Assembly (NCBI RefSeq): GCF_000687475.1 | Contig: NC_057317.1 | Coordinates: forward strand, 5,828,501-5,892,500 | Reading direction: 5' to 3' | Source: Ustilaginoidea virens | Taxonomy: Eukaryota > Ascomycota > Sordariomycetes > Hypocreales > Clavicipitaceae | Length of the DNA stretch: 64,000 bases | Shown: piece after piece, positions 1-12,575 of the stretch | Position numbering within the stretch: the stretch's first letter is position 1 | Layout of the letters: each line of letters begins with the position of its first letter | Position numbers and translations under genes: made by a program | Notes under the pieces: generated by a model | The model's input: only the letters and a program-made list of their open reading frames with translations | Databases searched by the model: none | Told to the model about the DNA's origin: nothing

Positions 1-2905
1 GCAATAGATTTCACGATACCCATAAGAGGCATTAATGCCTTAGGAACCTTTTAAAGTCGTATCTTTTAACCTTTTCGTATAGTCACCTACTTTTAATAGT
101 AATAAATATATTGCGTTATTTACCTGCCGATTTATAGGAATAAGGTTAATATTCACGATACCTAGGAAATCAGACCTTCTAGGTTATTAGCTAACCTTTG
201 AGTATTAGGTTCTACGCCTATATAATGTGAAAATCGCAATAGTTATTTCTGATAACGAAATAGTGCTTTAGATATTATAAAGTTGGGAAAAAGCTAGGCA
301 GAAAGGCATCGTGCTTCGGTTATCAAGCCCTAGTCACCAATATTATAACGGTTATACTAAACGTTCTAGGGGGGTATTAAAGACGAAGATATTGCTTTTA
401 AGCACTTAAGTAGGATTTCCCAAGGAATTATAGCTTATTACGGTAGAAGTAGTAGTTTACCTATTAAATCGTATACCTAGGAAGTCGGGAAAACCTTACG
501 ATAGTTAGAAATCACTACTCTAAATCCTTTAACTTTAGCTTTAATAGAATCAGCCTGCCTAAGGATATCTACTAGAAGATATACGCCCTTAAATTCACTA
601 CCTTCGCGCTTATAGATATAAGGCCTATATAATGACGAGGGATAAGATATTATACGCCAGTCTAAAGCTCAATTAGAGGGCTTATATCAGCTACTTAATA
701 GGATATATCTCTACTACCTAGTACCTAATTTAGGTACCTTCGTTAAAGAGAAGCTATTAGTTCAACTCGAGCTATATCATATTTAATAAGACGATCTTCT
801 ATAAAGATAAGGACCAATTGCCGATACTAGCCAAATAGAGGGAGGACCTTAATACCTTTATTAGTGACATTAAGGAAACCCTTATCGTTAATGACTTTAA
901 GCTTATTATATCGGGGAATCTAATTAAGAACCCCTTTACTAATGAGGTTGCCCCTAAATAGGGTATAAATAAGGCTATCGATTAGGGCACTATGCTAATT
1001 AATGCGATTAAGGCTATTAATAATGCCCCTTAACCTACTGCTATTGACTTAAAGGTTATAGACTACCCTAAAGAGTCGATCGCTTAAGTATTACTTCCAT
1101 TACTGCTATTTTCGCCCGAGCCAGACGATTAGACCGAGCCAATACCTCCCCTCGATAATATATTCTATATTAGGGTTAATAATATTAAAAGGAAGGATTA
1201 TAAGGTCTTTACGGCAGCTATAATGAAGCCGTTGGCTATAATAGAAGCCCCTTATATCACAAATATACCTAAGGAGCCGGCGATATAGAGAGAGCTTTAA
1301 AAGCATCCTAAATATAAGGAATTTATCGCTACTGCTAAAGAAGAATATAGTAAGATTACTAATAGGGAGATTAGATATATTATTCGTCGGAATAATTCAT
1401 CTATAGACCCTAAGATTAAGCTATTAGACCTAAAGTAGGTGTTCGCCTACAAATAGGACTAAGATGGCTTCCTCACCGGTTATAAGACCCGATTATGTGT
1501 TTATAGTGATTAAAAACCTTTCGACCTTTATAATACCTAAGCTACTACGCTTGCAGCACGCACTTTTCGCCTCCTAATAGCCCTAATGAGTTATTTTGAC
1601 CTAGATATATACTAATACGACTTCGTTATAGCCTTCCTAAATGCGCTATTTAACGAGACTGTCTATTGTAAGCAGCCTAATGGATTTCACGATAGTTATT
1701 CGTATATTAAGCTATTGTATGCCCTCTACGGGCTTCGAAGGTCGCTATTATTATAGTTTAAAGAGCTATTACGATTCCTAATAGAAAGGGGCTTTATATA
1801 AATCTATAAGGACCCCTATATCTTTATTAACGATACCCTTATCGTATTCTTCTATGTGGATAACCTAGTCGTCCTATATTATAAGTTACGGGCAGAGGCA
1901 TTTAAGTTATTTCACGCTGCGCTAATAGGCGCTTTTAAGATTAAGGACCTTGGCGAGCTATATTGGTTCCTAGCTATTAAGGTTATTCGCAATTATACGG
2001 AAGGGAAGCTATAGCTTACCTAGAGGGTATACTTCAATAAACTCGCGATTAAATATAACCTTACCTCTTTTAACAAAAAGGAACCCCCTAAGTACCTATT
2101 AAATACCGCGAGACTTAAGAAGTATAATAGAACGGCTGAACCTAATAATACCTAACGATACCAGTCAATAGTAGGATTATTAGTGTATCCGATTATAATT
2201 ACTAGGCCTAAATTAGGCTATATCGGATCGCAGCTTTCCCGCTTCTTTTAAAATCCTAGTCTAGACTATTTGCGTGCGGTAAGGAAGGCCCTTAACTATG
2301 GCTATACGTGGAAGAACACTGCTATTAAATTCAGTGCCGATAACCCTAAGATATAGGTATATTTAGATACATCCTTTGCTAATAATATTATATCCCGATG
2401 CAGCTCATAAGGATATATAATCAAGCTATTTGGTGGCCCGATTATATATAAAGCTGGTCAATAGGATACCATAATAACATCATCTATAGAGGCTAAATTG
2501 CTAGCGATTTCACATACCGCGAAAGAGGTTATTGCGTTCCGCAGGCTCTATAAGGAAGTTAGGCTTTATTTAGTATAAGATATCCCTACTATTCAGTGCG
2601 ATAACATCCAGACTATTCGCCTATTAAAGGAAGAGTTTTTCAAACTTGTAACCCGGCTCTATCACGTTAATATTTATCATCACTAGTTGCGGCAAGAAGT
2701 CCAGAAAGGCTCTATTGATATTACGTGGGTTCCTATAGGTAATATAATCGCTAACGGTTTTACCAAGCCCCTAATAGGCTAGAAATTCGAAACCTTCTGC
2801 CGTTAGCTAGGGCTAGTGGTATTAAAAGGCTCCCGCGATACCGGGCAGTCTTATAATATTCGTTATAATATTAAGGAAATGCCTTATAATGAGGATGCTT
2901 ATTAA
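1..2905 (+). mobile_element. RIP-degraded Ty1/copia pol fragment (reverse transcriptase and RNase H), cut by the window edge
   Basis: Reading through stop codons on the plus strand gives a copia polyprotein end. At about 1610-1650 is the reverse transcriptase block with FVIAFLNA; at about 1850-1880 the FYVDNLVV active-site region (YVDD in intact copies); from about 2340 RNase H, with an SIEAKLLAISHTAKEV stretch at about 2480-2530. Many Gln positions are TAG or TAA and AT content is high, as expected after RIP (CpA to TpA). No long ORF survives, so this copy is dead. The 5' LTR, gag and most of integrase lie left of the window or in unreadable sequence at 1-1280. The order (RT then RNase H before the LTR) fits copia and places the 3' end near 2905. 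Confidence 0.88.
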
Positions 2906-2970
2906 ATAGATTGAGAAATGCATTTTAACAGCCGCATATGTTTTCCTGCGTAGACCTGAATTTTGTGGTT

Positions 2971-3517
2971 TGTTATTATTTTCTATTGTTTTTTACGTTC
3001 CTTACAACGATATATGCGAATAGGGGTATTTTTACCCCTAAGGGTTGTTTTCAATAATAGCGCCTCCACCGCTCTTCTTGCTATGGTATGATGACTTCTA
3101 TGGTTCTATTTGCTATCTTATTTTCTATGGGAATTGGCTATATAGCAGGATATACTCGATAAAGTACATCCTGGGGGGGTATATCGGCGGGGATACCGGT
3201 GGATCATTATATGTGTCGGGAATATCCGGATACGAATGTGGCACATGTAACCGAGGGAACAGTAGCCCCTTAGGGTTACCCCCGTGCCCACTATAAATAG
3301 CTGGTAACCTGAGTACTGTTGAGACAGGTTAGGTCAACCCTTTACAATAGACCGCTTTCTCTCCCTGCTTCCTGACAGAAATCTAGGTTGATCTGATGAC
3401 TCGGACTAATATTATTTCGACCCGATAATACTCTTCTCTCTCTCTCTTTAAGTAGACTCTATATATTAGTTCTTCATCGTAATAATAGAATAATACATCA
3501 TCCTATTACATTTAACA
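2971..3517 (+). repeat. Probable 3' LTR of the left copia element
   Basis: The segment follows the end of copia RNase H and runs from TGTTA to TAACA, a 5-bp inverted terminus typical of LTRs. Its middle (about 3176-3420) is related to a relic at 12576-12790, including the shared run around 'ccgagggaacagtagcccct', so it is a dispersed repeat. The second LTR is outside the window, so the boundaries are inferred only from the TG...CA termini; the start could lie up to about 60 bp further left. Confidence 0.5.
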
Positions 3518-4119
3518 CCGCGCTTGCTCTGGTGTTGTGTATTTATGCGCACTAGTGAATTATGCGCCGGCGCCGGCGCCGTGCCAACTGTCGCCGGAGG
3601 GTTACATGGCGTTGAATTCAGCAGATACATGTGCTACTTTAGATTGTTCAGTTAAGCAATATTTTATCTGCCTAATATGTATCCGGCTGCTTACTAGTAC
3701 GGGCTATAGAGTACCCTGCTGGATAGGGTCAACTTGGTGTAAAATTAGGTCGGCGTATCTTACTGCAGGATAATCCTCAAGGCCCGATAGATATCGGCAT
3801 CACGATATCTGCACATTGGTGACAGCCCGGGAAGGAGATGCAGGAGTATCAAATGCAATAGATAATTACAGTAATACGAGACAGTTTAAGCAATATTCTA
3901 CAACTTCCACAGCGGGTTAGTCTAGTAATAATAAGGGCAGCATTAGTAGCTGTCACTCTACAGAGATTTAGCTGAAACAGAATAGGGTTGTAAATAATAA
4001 TAGGAATTCTAGACTAAACCGCAATAAAAATTTTAGCATCTGGGAGTTACTTCATCTTCGGTAAGCCTATTTATGTCAATTTGGACTTGCTCGCGAATCA
4101 CGCCCCAAGTCCCTATAGG
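3518..4119. other. Intergenic, no gene seen
   Basis: Flank between the copia LTR and the first gene. It has a short GC island with tandem GGCGCC units near 3563-3583 and otherwise AT-rich sequence. No coding region with fungal features was recognised. Confidence 0.6.
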
Positions 4120-4521
4120 CTAGCTCTCAGTCCGCAAATCTTCATCCTTGTAGTCGATAATACCATTCCCCTCAGGGCAGAAATCTACCCCCCAAACGGG
4201 AATGCCACGACCTTGGCAGAAGGTACGCAACGTAGCTATATCTTGACACCGACCATCATTCAATACCGCCTCTTCCTTGCATATATCCTCTACTAGTTGA
4301 GTTCGCGGGCAAGAGCAAGCGGTGAAATTTTGGCACGCGCGCTGTATAAAGTCGTTGGCCGCCCTAGGCTCAAAGACACCTTGAGCCACTTTGACATTCA
4401 GCCTGCAGTCTACGCAATTGACTGTACCGGAGTGACACTTGTCGACCCAGGGGCTTACTAGGCTTGCGGCAGGTACCGAGGCAGCCAGGACGGCGGGCAA
4501 GAGGATCGCTATGCCAATCAT
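4120..4521 (-). CDS. Small secreted cysteine-rich protein (candidate effector)
   Basis: Single-exon ORF of 133 aa. The N-terminus (MIGIAILLPAVLAASVPA) is a hydrophobic signal peptide with a probable cleavage after residue 15-19, so the product should enter the secretory pathway. The mature part has ten cysteines, including CVDC, an AC-x6-C-x-C group and single cysteines spread to the C-terminus; an even number fits five disulfides in an apoplastic protein. One Asn-X-Thr sequon (NFT) is present. No enzyme family was recognised. The gene lies about 600 bp from a RIP-degraded copia LTR, a typical setting for effector-like genes. The annotated ATG gives a complete signal peptide, so I kept it. 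Function is unknown; calling it an effector is inference from size, secretion and cysteine content. Confidence 0.68.
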   Translation of the reverse strand: MIGIAILLPAVLAASVPAASLVSPWVDKCHSGTVNCVDCRLNVKVAQGVFEPRAANDFIQRACQNFTACSCPRTQLVEDICKEEAVLNDGRCQDIATLRTFCQGRGIPVWGVDFCPEGNGIIDYKDEDLRTES

Positions 4522-4967
4522 GTCGGATAGTCGTTCTTGATGCCGTCTACGTCTGTCAAGGCGAGGAATATGGTCCTATATACCCCTGGAAAGGTGAGTA
4601 CATGACAGGAAGTGTAGCGTCTCTGTGCGCAAAGGCATCGTATTAGCTTACTACCTAGGTATATATGGTATGTATCATTTACAAGTACTGGGTGGCTATG
4701 CCGACAAGAGACACACCAGCATGGCCGAATAGGTGTAAAAGGTCTGCAGCAGGCCCGGGCTGGAATACTCCAGCGCAGTGGAGGTATGCCTCGTCAAGGA
4801 TAGTGGTGCGTTAAAGAGAGAAAAATTGAAGCTGGTAAGAAAGATTTGGACGACTTTTTTCCTCGGGGAAGCAATGCCTGTTGATAATATCGCACTTACT
4901 CATAGCCAATCATCCGGCCCTTCGAACCAGTACGGAGCATTGTACTCGTGTACATGGCTCGTCCTGC

Positions 4968-5007
<40 letters not shown>

Positions 5008-5990
5008 ATTGAAGCGATATGCAACTGCGATTCCGATGCGATGTTGTAATTGCCATGACTGCCGGCTGTGTTGGGGCAAGTTCTGCAACGTCGTGGCTGC
5101 GAAACAAGCTGCCTAATGTTGTTGCCTGTTGGCCGCCCACCCACCATACCCTAGGTACATACCATGTGTGTGATTGTGCGGCGTGTTGTGTGTGCGACTG
5201 AAATGTATGTGTGCAAGTGCGATTGATTCCATGACTACACGTGCCCTATTTCATCCTCCCTGTCCAAAGGCTGTTGAATCCAGCAGCATCACCGCGACCG
5301 ATGGAGTCTGGTCCATGGCATGAAAGTTGCAATGCATCGATTGAGGCCCCTAAAAGCGGGACTCTCCGTACGTACGGAGTACGTCAACCGACCTATGACG
5401 TGCGCACGTGCCCTGCTCCGTTTCCGCAACTCATACCCGTCAGCTACAATCACCAGATCAGGCAGGAGCCCATGTGGCATTCGGCTCGGAACTTGTCGCC
5501 AACGCGTAGCGGAAGTTGCCCGGAACTGTTACCTTTAACCATGAGTATATGTTCCAGTAGTTTACCTTTATTTAATGACTCCGACTCCCCGATCTGCGCA
5601 CTTTTGCCCGTTGACTGGCCGTAAAAAGAGAGAGAGAAAAGAAGAAAAAAAAAAGAGTCCTCAGCCATCATCACAATGCCCTGACCGCCGGACGCCAAGG
5701 GACCAACACGTCGAGTACTGGCAGCGCTCCTTCCACCAGCCCTGCTGACGCTGACGCTTCATTCCGAGCCTGTTCCTTCCCCCAAAGAGCCTCCCGGCAG
5801 CTCCAGCTCCTTCCCTCACAAGCGCCAGGCTCCTTCCACAGGGAACCCGTCAAAGCCGCCCTTCAATGACCTCATGCACTCGTTGACAGATTTCCCTGTT
5901 TCCAACAGACCGACCTTCCTGCCATTTATTCAAGGCTCTCACAAGGTAAGTACTCTGATGAAAATCAAAGGTAAAAAGCTAGGTATCCGT
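4522..5990. other. Intergenic, no convincing gene
   Basis: Holds the divergent upstream regions of the two secreted-protein genes. Short overlapping reading frames on both strands lack introns, family motifs or consistent codon bias. It includes a 32-bp poly-A run at 4972-5003 and a near-palindromic GTACGGAGTAC at 5372-5382. Confidence 0.6.
4972..5003 (+). repeat. A32 homopolymer
   Basis: Uninterrupted run of 32 adenines, directly visible. No retroposon structure was found beside it, so it is annotated only as a mononucleotide repeat; its exact length may be an assembly estimate. Confidence 0.9.
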
Positions 5991-6019
5991 CACGTGACCC
6001 CTGCTGAGGACGTATAAAA
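5991..6019 (+). promoter_or_regulatory. Core promoter elements upstream of the 6136 gene (CACGTG E-box and TATA box)
   Basis: A palindromic CACGTG (5991-5996), a possible bHLH-type site, is followed by TATAAAA at 6013-6019, about 117 bp before the ATG at 6136. Spacing and orientation fit a fungal core promoter. Which factor binds the E-box is not known. Confidence 0.5.
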
Positions 6020-6135
6020 CCGACATCATCACTCAGGCATCACACATTTACCATCCACCACCATCATCTCCATCATCATCATCCACAGTACAGAGTAGAT
6101 TATCAAAACATTGCTGCAGAGAAAGAAAACCCACC

Positions 6136-6828
6136 ATGCACCAGCTCCTTGCACTACTCCTCGCCAGCCTCACCGCTGCCTCCCCACTCTTTTCCCGCGC
6201 CGACCTGCCTCCTTCGTCCAAATCAAAAGCCTTCAATCTCGTCGTCAACGTCACAGAGCCCGACCGCGATTTCTTCCCCTCCATCCATGGGGAGTACATC
6301 AACAGCATCCACGTCGGCGCCGGCCAGTCCCTGCTTGGCGTCGGCGGCAAATCGACCAACCCTCTCACATTCTACATCAACGGCACTACGTTGGAGTTCC
6401 ACTTTGCCAGATCGACCGTCGTTTCCGACATTGGCACGCCTCTCTCTCCATGGGGCGTCTTCTTTACCAACGACGAGGGCTCCGATATGGCACACACGGC
6501 TCATCTCGACGGCGGGCCAGGCGCCAAGGGCATCGGGCTGACGCGGCCCCCTGTGCCGTACACGTTCATGTATCCCGAGACATATGCCATTTGCAACGAG
6601 ACGGTGCCGTATTACAAGAAGAAGTTTCTCATCGTCAAGCAGTTTGATTTGGGACTGAAGTTGACCAATGCTATCCCGCCGAATTGCGTGCCTGTCAGGC
6701 TGGTTGCACAGTGCACCAAGTTGGATCCTCTGCCGGAGGGGTCTTTTTCGAACCATGATTTTGCGTACGAGACGAGTTGTTACAAGGACGTTGCGGCAAT
6801 CGACTGGGCCAAGTACCAGCCGTGGTAG
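6136..6828 (+). CDS. Secreted protein resembling the DUF7907 family
   Basis: Single-exon ORF of 230 aa starting in good context (cccaccATGc). Residues 1-18 form a signal peptide (MHQLLALLLASLTAASP). The mature part begins with a SKAFNLVVNV strand and has a SIHVGAG block near residue 55, Asn-X-Thr/Ser sites (NVT, NGT, NET) and four cysteines confined to the C-terminal half, fitting a disulfide-stabilised extracellular beta-rich domain. From memory the pattern resembles the fungal DUF7907 family of uncharacterised secreted proteins; I could not run a profile. It has no catalytic motif. A TATA box and an E-box lie upstream. The nearest genes are a cysteine-rich secreted protein and a GH2 glycosidase, so three secreted products sit together on this island. 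Confidence 0.82.
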   Translation: MHQLLALLLASLTAASPLFSRADLPPSSKSKAFNLVVNVTEPDRDFFPSIHGEYINSIHVGAGQSLLGVGGKSTNPLTFYINGTTLEFHFARSTVVSDIGTPLSPWGVFFTNDEGSDMAHTAHLDGGPGAKGIGLTRPPVPYTFMYPETYAICNETVPYYKKKFLIVKQFDLGLKLTNAIPPNCVPVRLVAQCTKLDPLPEGSFSNHDFAYETSCYKDVAAIDWAKYQPW

Positions 6829-9508
6829 GCGATGGAAGGGAGCGGGCTAGTAACGATGGAATGCATGACGATGACGACTTATGGGCTACGGTTTAAAGTT
6901 TATGAAGCATTAGAATGATTAGACAGAGCTCGCCGCGTAATATTAATAGACTGGCATTGTTAAAATCATCAGAACCAACTGTCACTGGGTGAAATGATGA
7001 CGACGACATGGACAAGTCAATTGACAGTTCTGACGCTGGACGGTTTCCAGCAAAGGCCTATGATCTTTACACGTAGCTATCCACAAGTTTTGTGCTCTAT
7101 TTCCGGGACAGTGTTTCTGCTGCGGGAAGGTCATGTGGTGTTGCTCGCGTTCTCCAGGATGGGTTTTGGGCGTCATCGGTGGAGCCGACCCCCATGACGT
7201 CGACGGCTGCAGGGATCGCCGCCAATCCGCCAATCCAGCCATTCATTCTCCCTGAGCCCAAGAAGACCAGACGCCAGCTTCTCCGCAGAGGAGTCCCGAG
7301 TTTTCCCGATGGCTCAACCAGGAGGCCCTTGAAGGTCCTTTGTACCAGACTGGATCAGACGCAAATTGGATGCTACCAACAAGGCTCAGTACAAATCCAG
7401 GAAATGCCATTATCCTCGCGGAGTGGGTGAGGCGAGGGGCGCTAGCTCGTGCCGAAACGGGCCGATGGGTCTCATACGGGGGTGCCTAGTTCCATCATCC
7501 ATCAAATGCATTTCAACCTGATGGGTTGCATTGGAGGTGGACCTGGGGGTCGGGGACATGGCAGCTGCTTGCCCGCTAGTTAGATTAGCCTCGGATCGTA
7601 CAGAGTTAGTTCCCGCAGACGCGTCCACGGTCCATGTCGCTTGGACAGTAGCAGCCAACGTATCATGTCCAAGCAGCGTGCGCCAGCGGGGGTGGCAGCG
7701 GAATGTGAAATTGAACGGCAATCGTCGGGAGTGTTGCCGCATGTTTGCGTTTTGTGCATCCAGCAAGGCAGGCAGACGACTGGATACGAGGCGGGTTTCA
7801 GAGGCTCGGGGAGTACGAGACGGGATGCAAAGCAGGGCAGGAATCGATGGGACAGCAAACGCGCCTTGTCGGCTTTTGCTGCTTTTGTCGACGGATGGCA
7901 GTGAACGGGAACCGGCCGATGGTCATGCAAACAGGCATAGCGGCTGCACGACCATTCACGCAGCCCCAAGGTGAATCCTGGACCTCGAATTTCCCAGATG
8001 CAGCAGCTCAATCTGCATTGGCACGCCAACGGGGTTGTCGCATCTCTCGCTTATTTGCGTCGTTGCATCAGACAGAATGCATCATTGCAACCTCGCGGAC
8101 GGCTTCTTCAGCCTCGCTCCTTTTCCGAGGAAGTCGCTTGGCGATGGCCTAGCATCATGCGACCGATAGCTATCCAGCCAATCTAATGCCGGAGAAAAGA
8201 AACAGCGTCGGCCGCGGCTTGTCACCATGGTCAGCCACCCTTTCCATGACTTGGCAAGTGGGAAATAAGACGGACGCGGGCTTCACAGATGGGGTCGGAT
8301 CATCTTTGAGCGGTGAATGTGCGTGTCGGTTGTGTAGCATGGCTGACGGATGTGGGATCTGGATGTGTCCAAGTTGGGACACGGGCTTGCCAGTCAGATG
8401 CCGCTTTCGGTGCTCGGTACATGGCGGAGATGATGGTTGAGAGCTGGACAACAGAGACTTGCTAGCAGACACGAACGGGGCGAACAGGACGAAAAGGACG
8501 AGCCGGATGAACGGGGAGCGCAGGGTGGAAACAAGTCGAGAGAAATAAAAAGCCAGGAAGCGACTGGATGCATCAAGGCTTGGAGGCTTGGAGGCTTGGA
8601 GGCTCCCGGGGAGACTGGCAGCTGTGTCGACGACCCTCCAGCTGGCAGCGTTTCCGAGTTGCTCCGCTTGATCAGTCATCCGGTTGTTCATCGCAGCTCG
8701 TCAATTCAATTCAATTCAATTCAATCGCCCATTCTCATGTCCTCGACCAGGACTTTTGCTATCCCGCGACCAGCTCCTCGACCAGCTCCTCGACCAGCGC
8801 GTCAACCACCACCCTCCTTGCTAGTCGGGCGAAAAAGATTGCCCTCTTCCGCGACGCTCACGTTGCACGCATATGCTGCTGCAGAACCGCTCAGGTTCGC
8901 CAGCGCCAGCCGACTTTTGGCGCCACCAGCCATGCCGAGCATCCTGCACCAAACACGAACTCGTTTTTCTCGTTTCCTCCTGGCGTCTGGTACAGGATGC
9001 AGAAATTGAACAAGCCTCCGCCAATGCAGCTTTGACTGACACAATATCCCCAACGAGTCTGGTGCTCCCCGCAGTCGCATCCACGCCAGGCGTCACCCGC
9101 TCCTCCAACGGTCTCAGCGTGCATCTGCTGTGGTCAATGTCGACCGACTGCCTTACTCCTGGGGTGCAAGAGCACATATCTCATCCCACGGCATCAATGC
9201 CAAAATGAAGGTACCATGGTCCGGAAATCTGCGTCCTTCTCACCTTGGCGTGATACTGCAGAGATGGGGCTCATGCCCTGTCGCTGCCCTGTCGCTGCCC
9301 CCGTCTTTCCTCCTGCAGGAAGGAATGATGCCTATAGAGCGTGTGAACGAGCGTCGGGGAAGGAGCTTCACGGATGGATCCCCAGCACGTGCGTAAGTGA
9401 CTTCTGCTTCTTTCGCGTGGTGGAAAAATTGCTCCATTGTCCAAGACAGATGCGTCCATGATCAAGCATCGCTACGACATTTCTCTATTCAAGAATTCTT
9501 TCAGCATC
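6829..9508. other. Long intergenic region with short tandem repeats
   Basis: About 2.7 kb without a supportable gene; reading frames on both strands overlap one another and show no family features. Simple repeats: three GGCTTGGA units near 8578-8602, AATTC repeated five times near 8701-8724, and a duplicated CAGCTCCTCGAC near 8769-8793. It probably includes the promoter of the GH2 gene. Confidence 0.55.
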
Positions 9509-11816
9509 ATGCATATTCTCCAGCGCGTGCTTGTAGGCGGCTTTCTTCTCCTTGGCGCACTAGGGAAAAGCCAGGCGCAACTCAACGGAGGAGCTCCTGT
9601 GCCATACAAGGTCCAGAAGCCGCCTCTAGATACCGACTGGACTTACAAGGTCGGAACAAACCCATGGCCCGAGCATCCCCGTCCCCAGCTTCACCGTCAG
9701 GACTGGCAGAGTCTCAACGGCATCTGGACGTACGACGCTGCCGACTCGAACCTGGCTCCATCGCAACCACCGCCGTCCACTGCGCTGTCTCGCGAAATCA
9801 TGATCCCCTCATGCGTTGAGAGCGGCCTCTCTGGCGTCCAGCAGCTCAACCCGACAAACATGTGGTTCGCTCGCACTTTCCGAGTACCCGATGGTTGGAA
9901 GTCGCAGAATGTTCTCCTCAACTTTGAAGCAGTCGATTACGAGGCTACCGTGTTTTTGAACGGCGTCAAGGTCGGACACAATGTTGGCGGGTATTTCCGG
10001 TTCACCATTGACATAACCCAGAGTATAAAACGGGGGCAAGAAAATGAGCTGTAGGTTCCTATCGTCCATGTCATGCGGCGCATGCAGGCGAGTTGCAATT
10101 GAGAAGATTGGCGAGGGAGAGAATGCTTGGCTGACTTGCTCATCGACAAGCTTCGTTTTCGTGTACGACCCCACAGATATGGAAATCATCCCCGTTGGGA
10201 AGCAGACCCGGAATCCCAGCCACATCTTTTACCGCTCATGCTCGGGCATATGGCAGACGGTATGGATGGAAAGGGCGCCCGAAAATCACATTACGCAGCT
10301 TGACGTCTCGGCAGGGATGGACGGTGGCGGTAAATTGCTGGCTTTTCCGTTAGTTTTCGCCGTGGCTCATATGACATTTCTGACCCAAGGTTCTTGAACA
10401 GTCACCATCACTGCGCATACCTCGGGCCGGCAAAGTGCCGAGGTCACGGTCAAGGTGATTGATCCAAACGGACATGTCGTGGCAGAGCAGTCGGGGATAT
10501 CTGACGAGGAGTTCACCTTCAAGGTCAACTCCCCGAAGCTGTGGTCCCCTCGTTCACCAACCCTGTATAACCTCTCCATCAGCACGGGCGACGACGAGGT
10601 CAGCAGCTATATAGGATTCCGCACGATTTCCAGCGGCAAAGTCAACGGCGTTCAGCGGCCGCTTCTCAACGGCGAATTTGTCTTTCTTCTTGGCACCCTG
10701 GATCAAGGATTCTGGCCGGACGGTCTCTACCTTGCACCGAATCGCGAGGCCATGGTGTACGACCTGAAGATGCTCAAGAGTCTGGGCTTCAATATGTTGC
10801 GCAAGCATGTACGGAGATGGCTCGTGCTCGCCGGACACTCCCAGTGGCTGACATGAAGCGACGCAGATCAAAGTCGAGCCTGACCTGTTCTACCGCGCTT
10901 GCGACGAGCTAGGTCTGCTCGTAACACAGGATATGCCCAGTCTTCCCGCCGATGGCAACCGACCGCCCAACGCCCAACAGCAGGCAGAGTTCCAGCGACA
11001 GCTCCAACTCCTCATCAACGAGCACAAGAGCTATACTTGTATTGGAATCTGGGTGAGAATGGACCTTTGCACCTTGGGCGACGACGAGTCCAACACTAAA
11101 TGCACGCACAGGTCATCTACAACGAAGGATGGGGACAGCTTCGGGGGACCCCATATCCCGAGGAGAAGCTGACTCAAGTCGTCCGAGGCATTGACCCTTC
11201 AAGGCTCATTGACTCAGTTACTGGCTGGCATGACCACGGCTTCGGCGACTTTTCAGTAAGGGCTCAGGAGGCTACGAGCGGCTGCGTTGGGTGGTGCTAA
11301 GAACCCTTTTTTTTTTTTTTCCCCATCAGGATAACCACCATTACGCCAATCCGCAATGCGGCACTCCATTCTATTCGATCCTTTCGTCGCCGTATGACCC
11401 GGGGAGAATCGGCTTCCAAGGGGAATTTGGAGGCGTTGGCCATGTTGTTGGCATGGAGCAGTAAAGCCACCCAGATGACGGCCAACTTTTCCATGTGCTG
11501 TTTTGCTAACCAGATGTTGCCCAGTCTGTGGAATGTCCAGCAAGCCATTGACCACATCAACGAGACGTACGAAATCAACGCGGACCTGAACTCGTACAAC
11601 TACCGTGCCAGCGTGCTGTTTAGAGAACTCAGGGAGCAAGTCGCCCGCTATGCGTGCAGCGGAGGCGTTTGGACGCAGACGACGGACGTTGAAGGGGAGG
11701 TCAATGGGCTGTATACGTACGACCGCCGGGTGTTGCGTCCAGACCGGCAGCAGTGGAAGTCTGACATTGATAGACTGTACAGGGCGGCCCACAGGAGGGG
11801 AGGGGCGAGGCCATAG
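9509..11816 (+). CDS. Secreted glycoside hydrolase family 2 (beta-galactosidase/glucuronidase-like)
   Basis: Seven exons: 9509-10050, 10151-10329, 10402-10808, 10867-11052, 11112-11255, 11330-11460, 11525-11816. All six introns (58-100 bp) are GT-AG and keep frame, giving 626 aa. MHILQRVLVGGFLLLGALG is a signal peptide; this ATG was preferred over the in-frame one at 9458 because it starts it. Order: sugar-binding jelly roll (residues ~40-230, with VFVYDPTD and GIWQTVWME), Ig-like domain (~235-330), TIM barrel. NEGW carries the expected acid/base Glu443, and GEFGG the expected nucleophile Glu518; a HLWNVQQAI block follows. About 600 aa is usual for the short fungal GH2 group, so it appears intact. 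Substrate cannot be fixed from sequence; beta-galactoside or beta-glucuronide cleavage in the extracellular space is likely. Intron 2 has an alternative donor 6 bp upstream in the same phase. Confidence 0.92.
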
Positions 11817-12575
11817 CTTTGGGGGGGGGGGGGGGGCGGGGGGGCAGGATCTCGATTATTCATGACGAGTAGAGCAATAGATGTTTATCGTTAAATGTTC
11901 ATCGTTAAGCCTATTTGAATCCTTGGATTGGTTCTTGCCTAGCGTGCTGGAGCTAAGCTAAATCATGGCAAGCATACGGTGGGATCCAAGTAGAACGCCA
12001 GTCAAAACGCGCGGCGTTTGGAGACGCAAGTGACTTTGACTATGTAAACTTGAAATTGCACCGCCTGGACCGAGGCTGGGGAAACGCCAACTATGCGTAT
12101 TATTAGAAGGCAACATGAAGTACACGGCGCCCGCTAGCGCGATATCACGGGAACAGGGCTTGTGCCTCGGATGCTTCCATAGGTCTATGCCGTAATGCTT
12201 TACCAATCCCGGCAAGGCGCTAGGAATGAAAAAAAGAAAGCGCGGAAACTTTGCTCGCCTCCCGTTTCTACTTGGATCCCACCCGCAGACTCGGCATGTA
12301 TTCCTTTGCTCGAGGAGCATACCGGTAATCCCATGGCACCCGCGCCGCGCTACATTCGGCTTGCAACGAGGGGAGCCCGCCAAAGTAAACCCGGCCGTCC
12401 GGAACAGCAGCCCCGGATGGCTGCACAGGGTATGTATGTATTTGGCGTGCTGTTCCGCGCGGGACCGCGATCTTTGATTGATTTGCGGAGCAGATCGACT
12501 CGACCCCCCACAGGCTGATGGAGGGGAGGGGAGGGGCCAGGCACGGCGCTCGGGACGCAAGGGGCCCCGTATTGC
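11817..12575. other. Intergenic, no gene seen; G16 run after the GH2 stop codon
   Basis: A run of 16 guanines (11821-11836) follows the GH2 stop within a few bases. The rest has no reading frame with recognisable family features. Confidence 0.6.

Noticed and set aside
4778..5147. Frames containing poly-Lys or poly-Phe
   Set aside because: They are translations of the A32 homopolymer.
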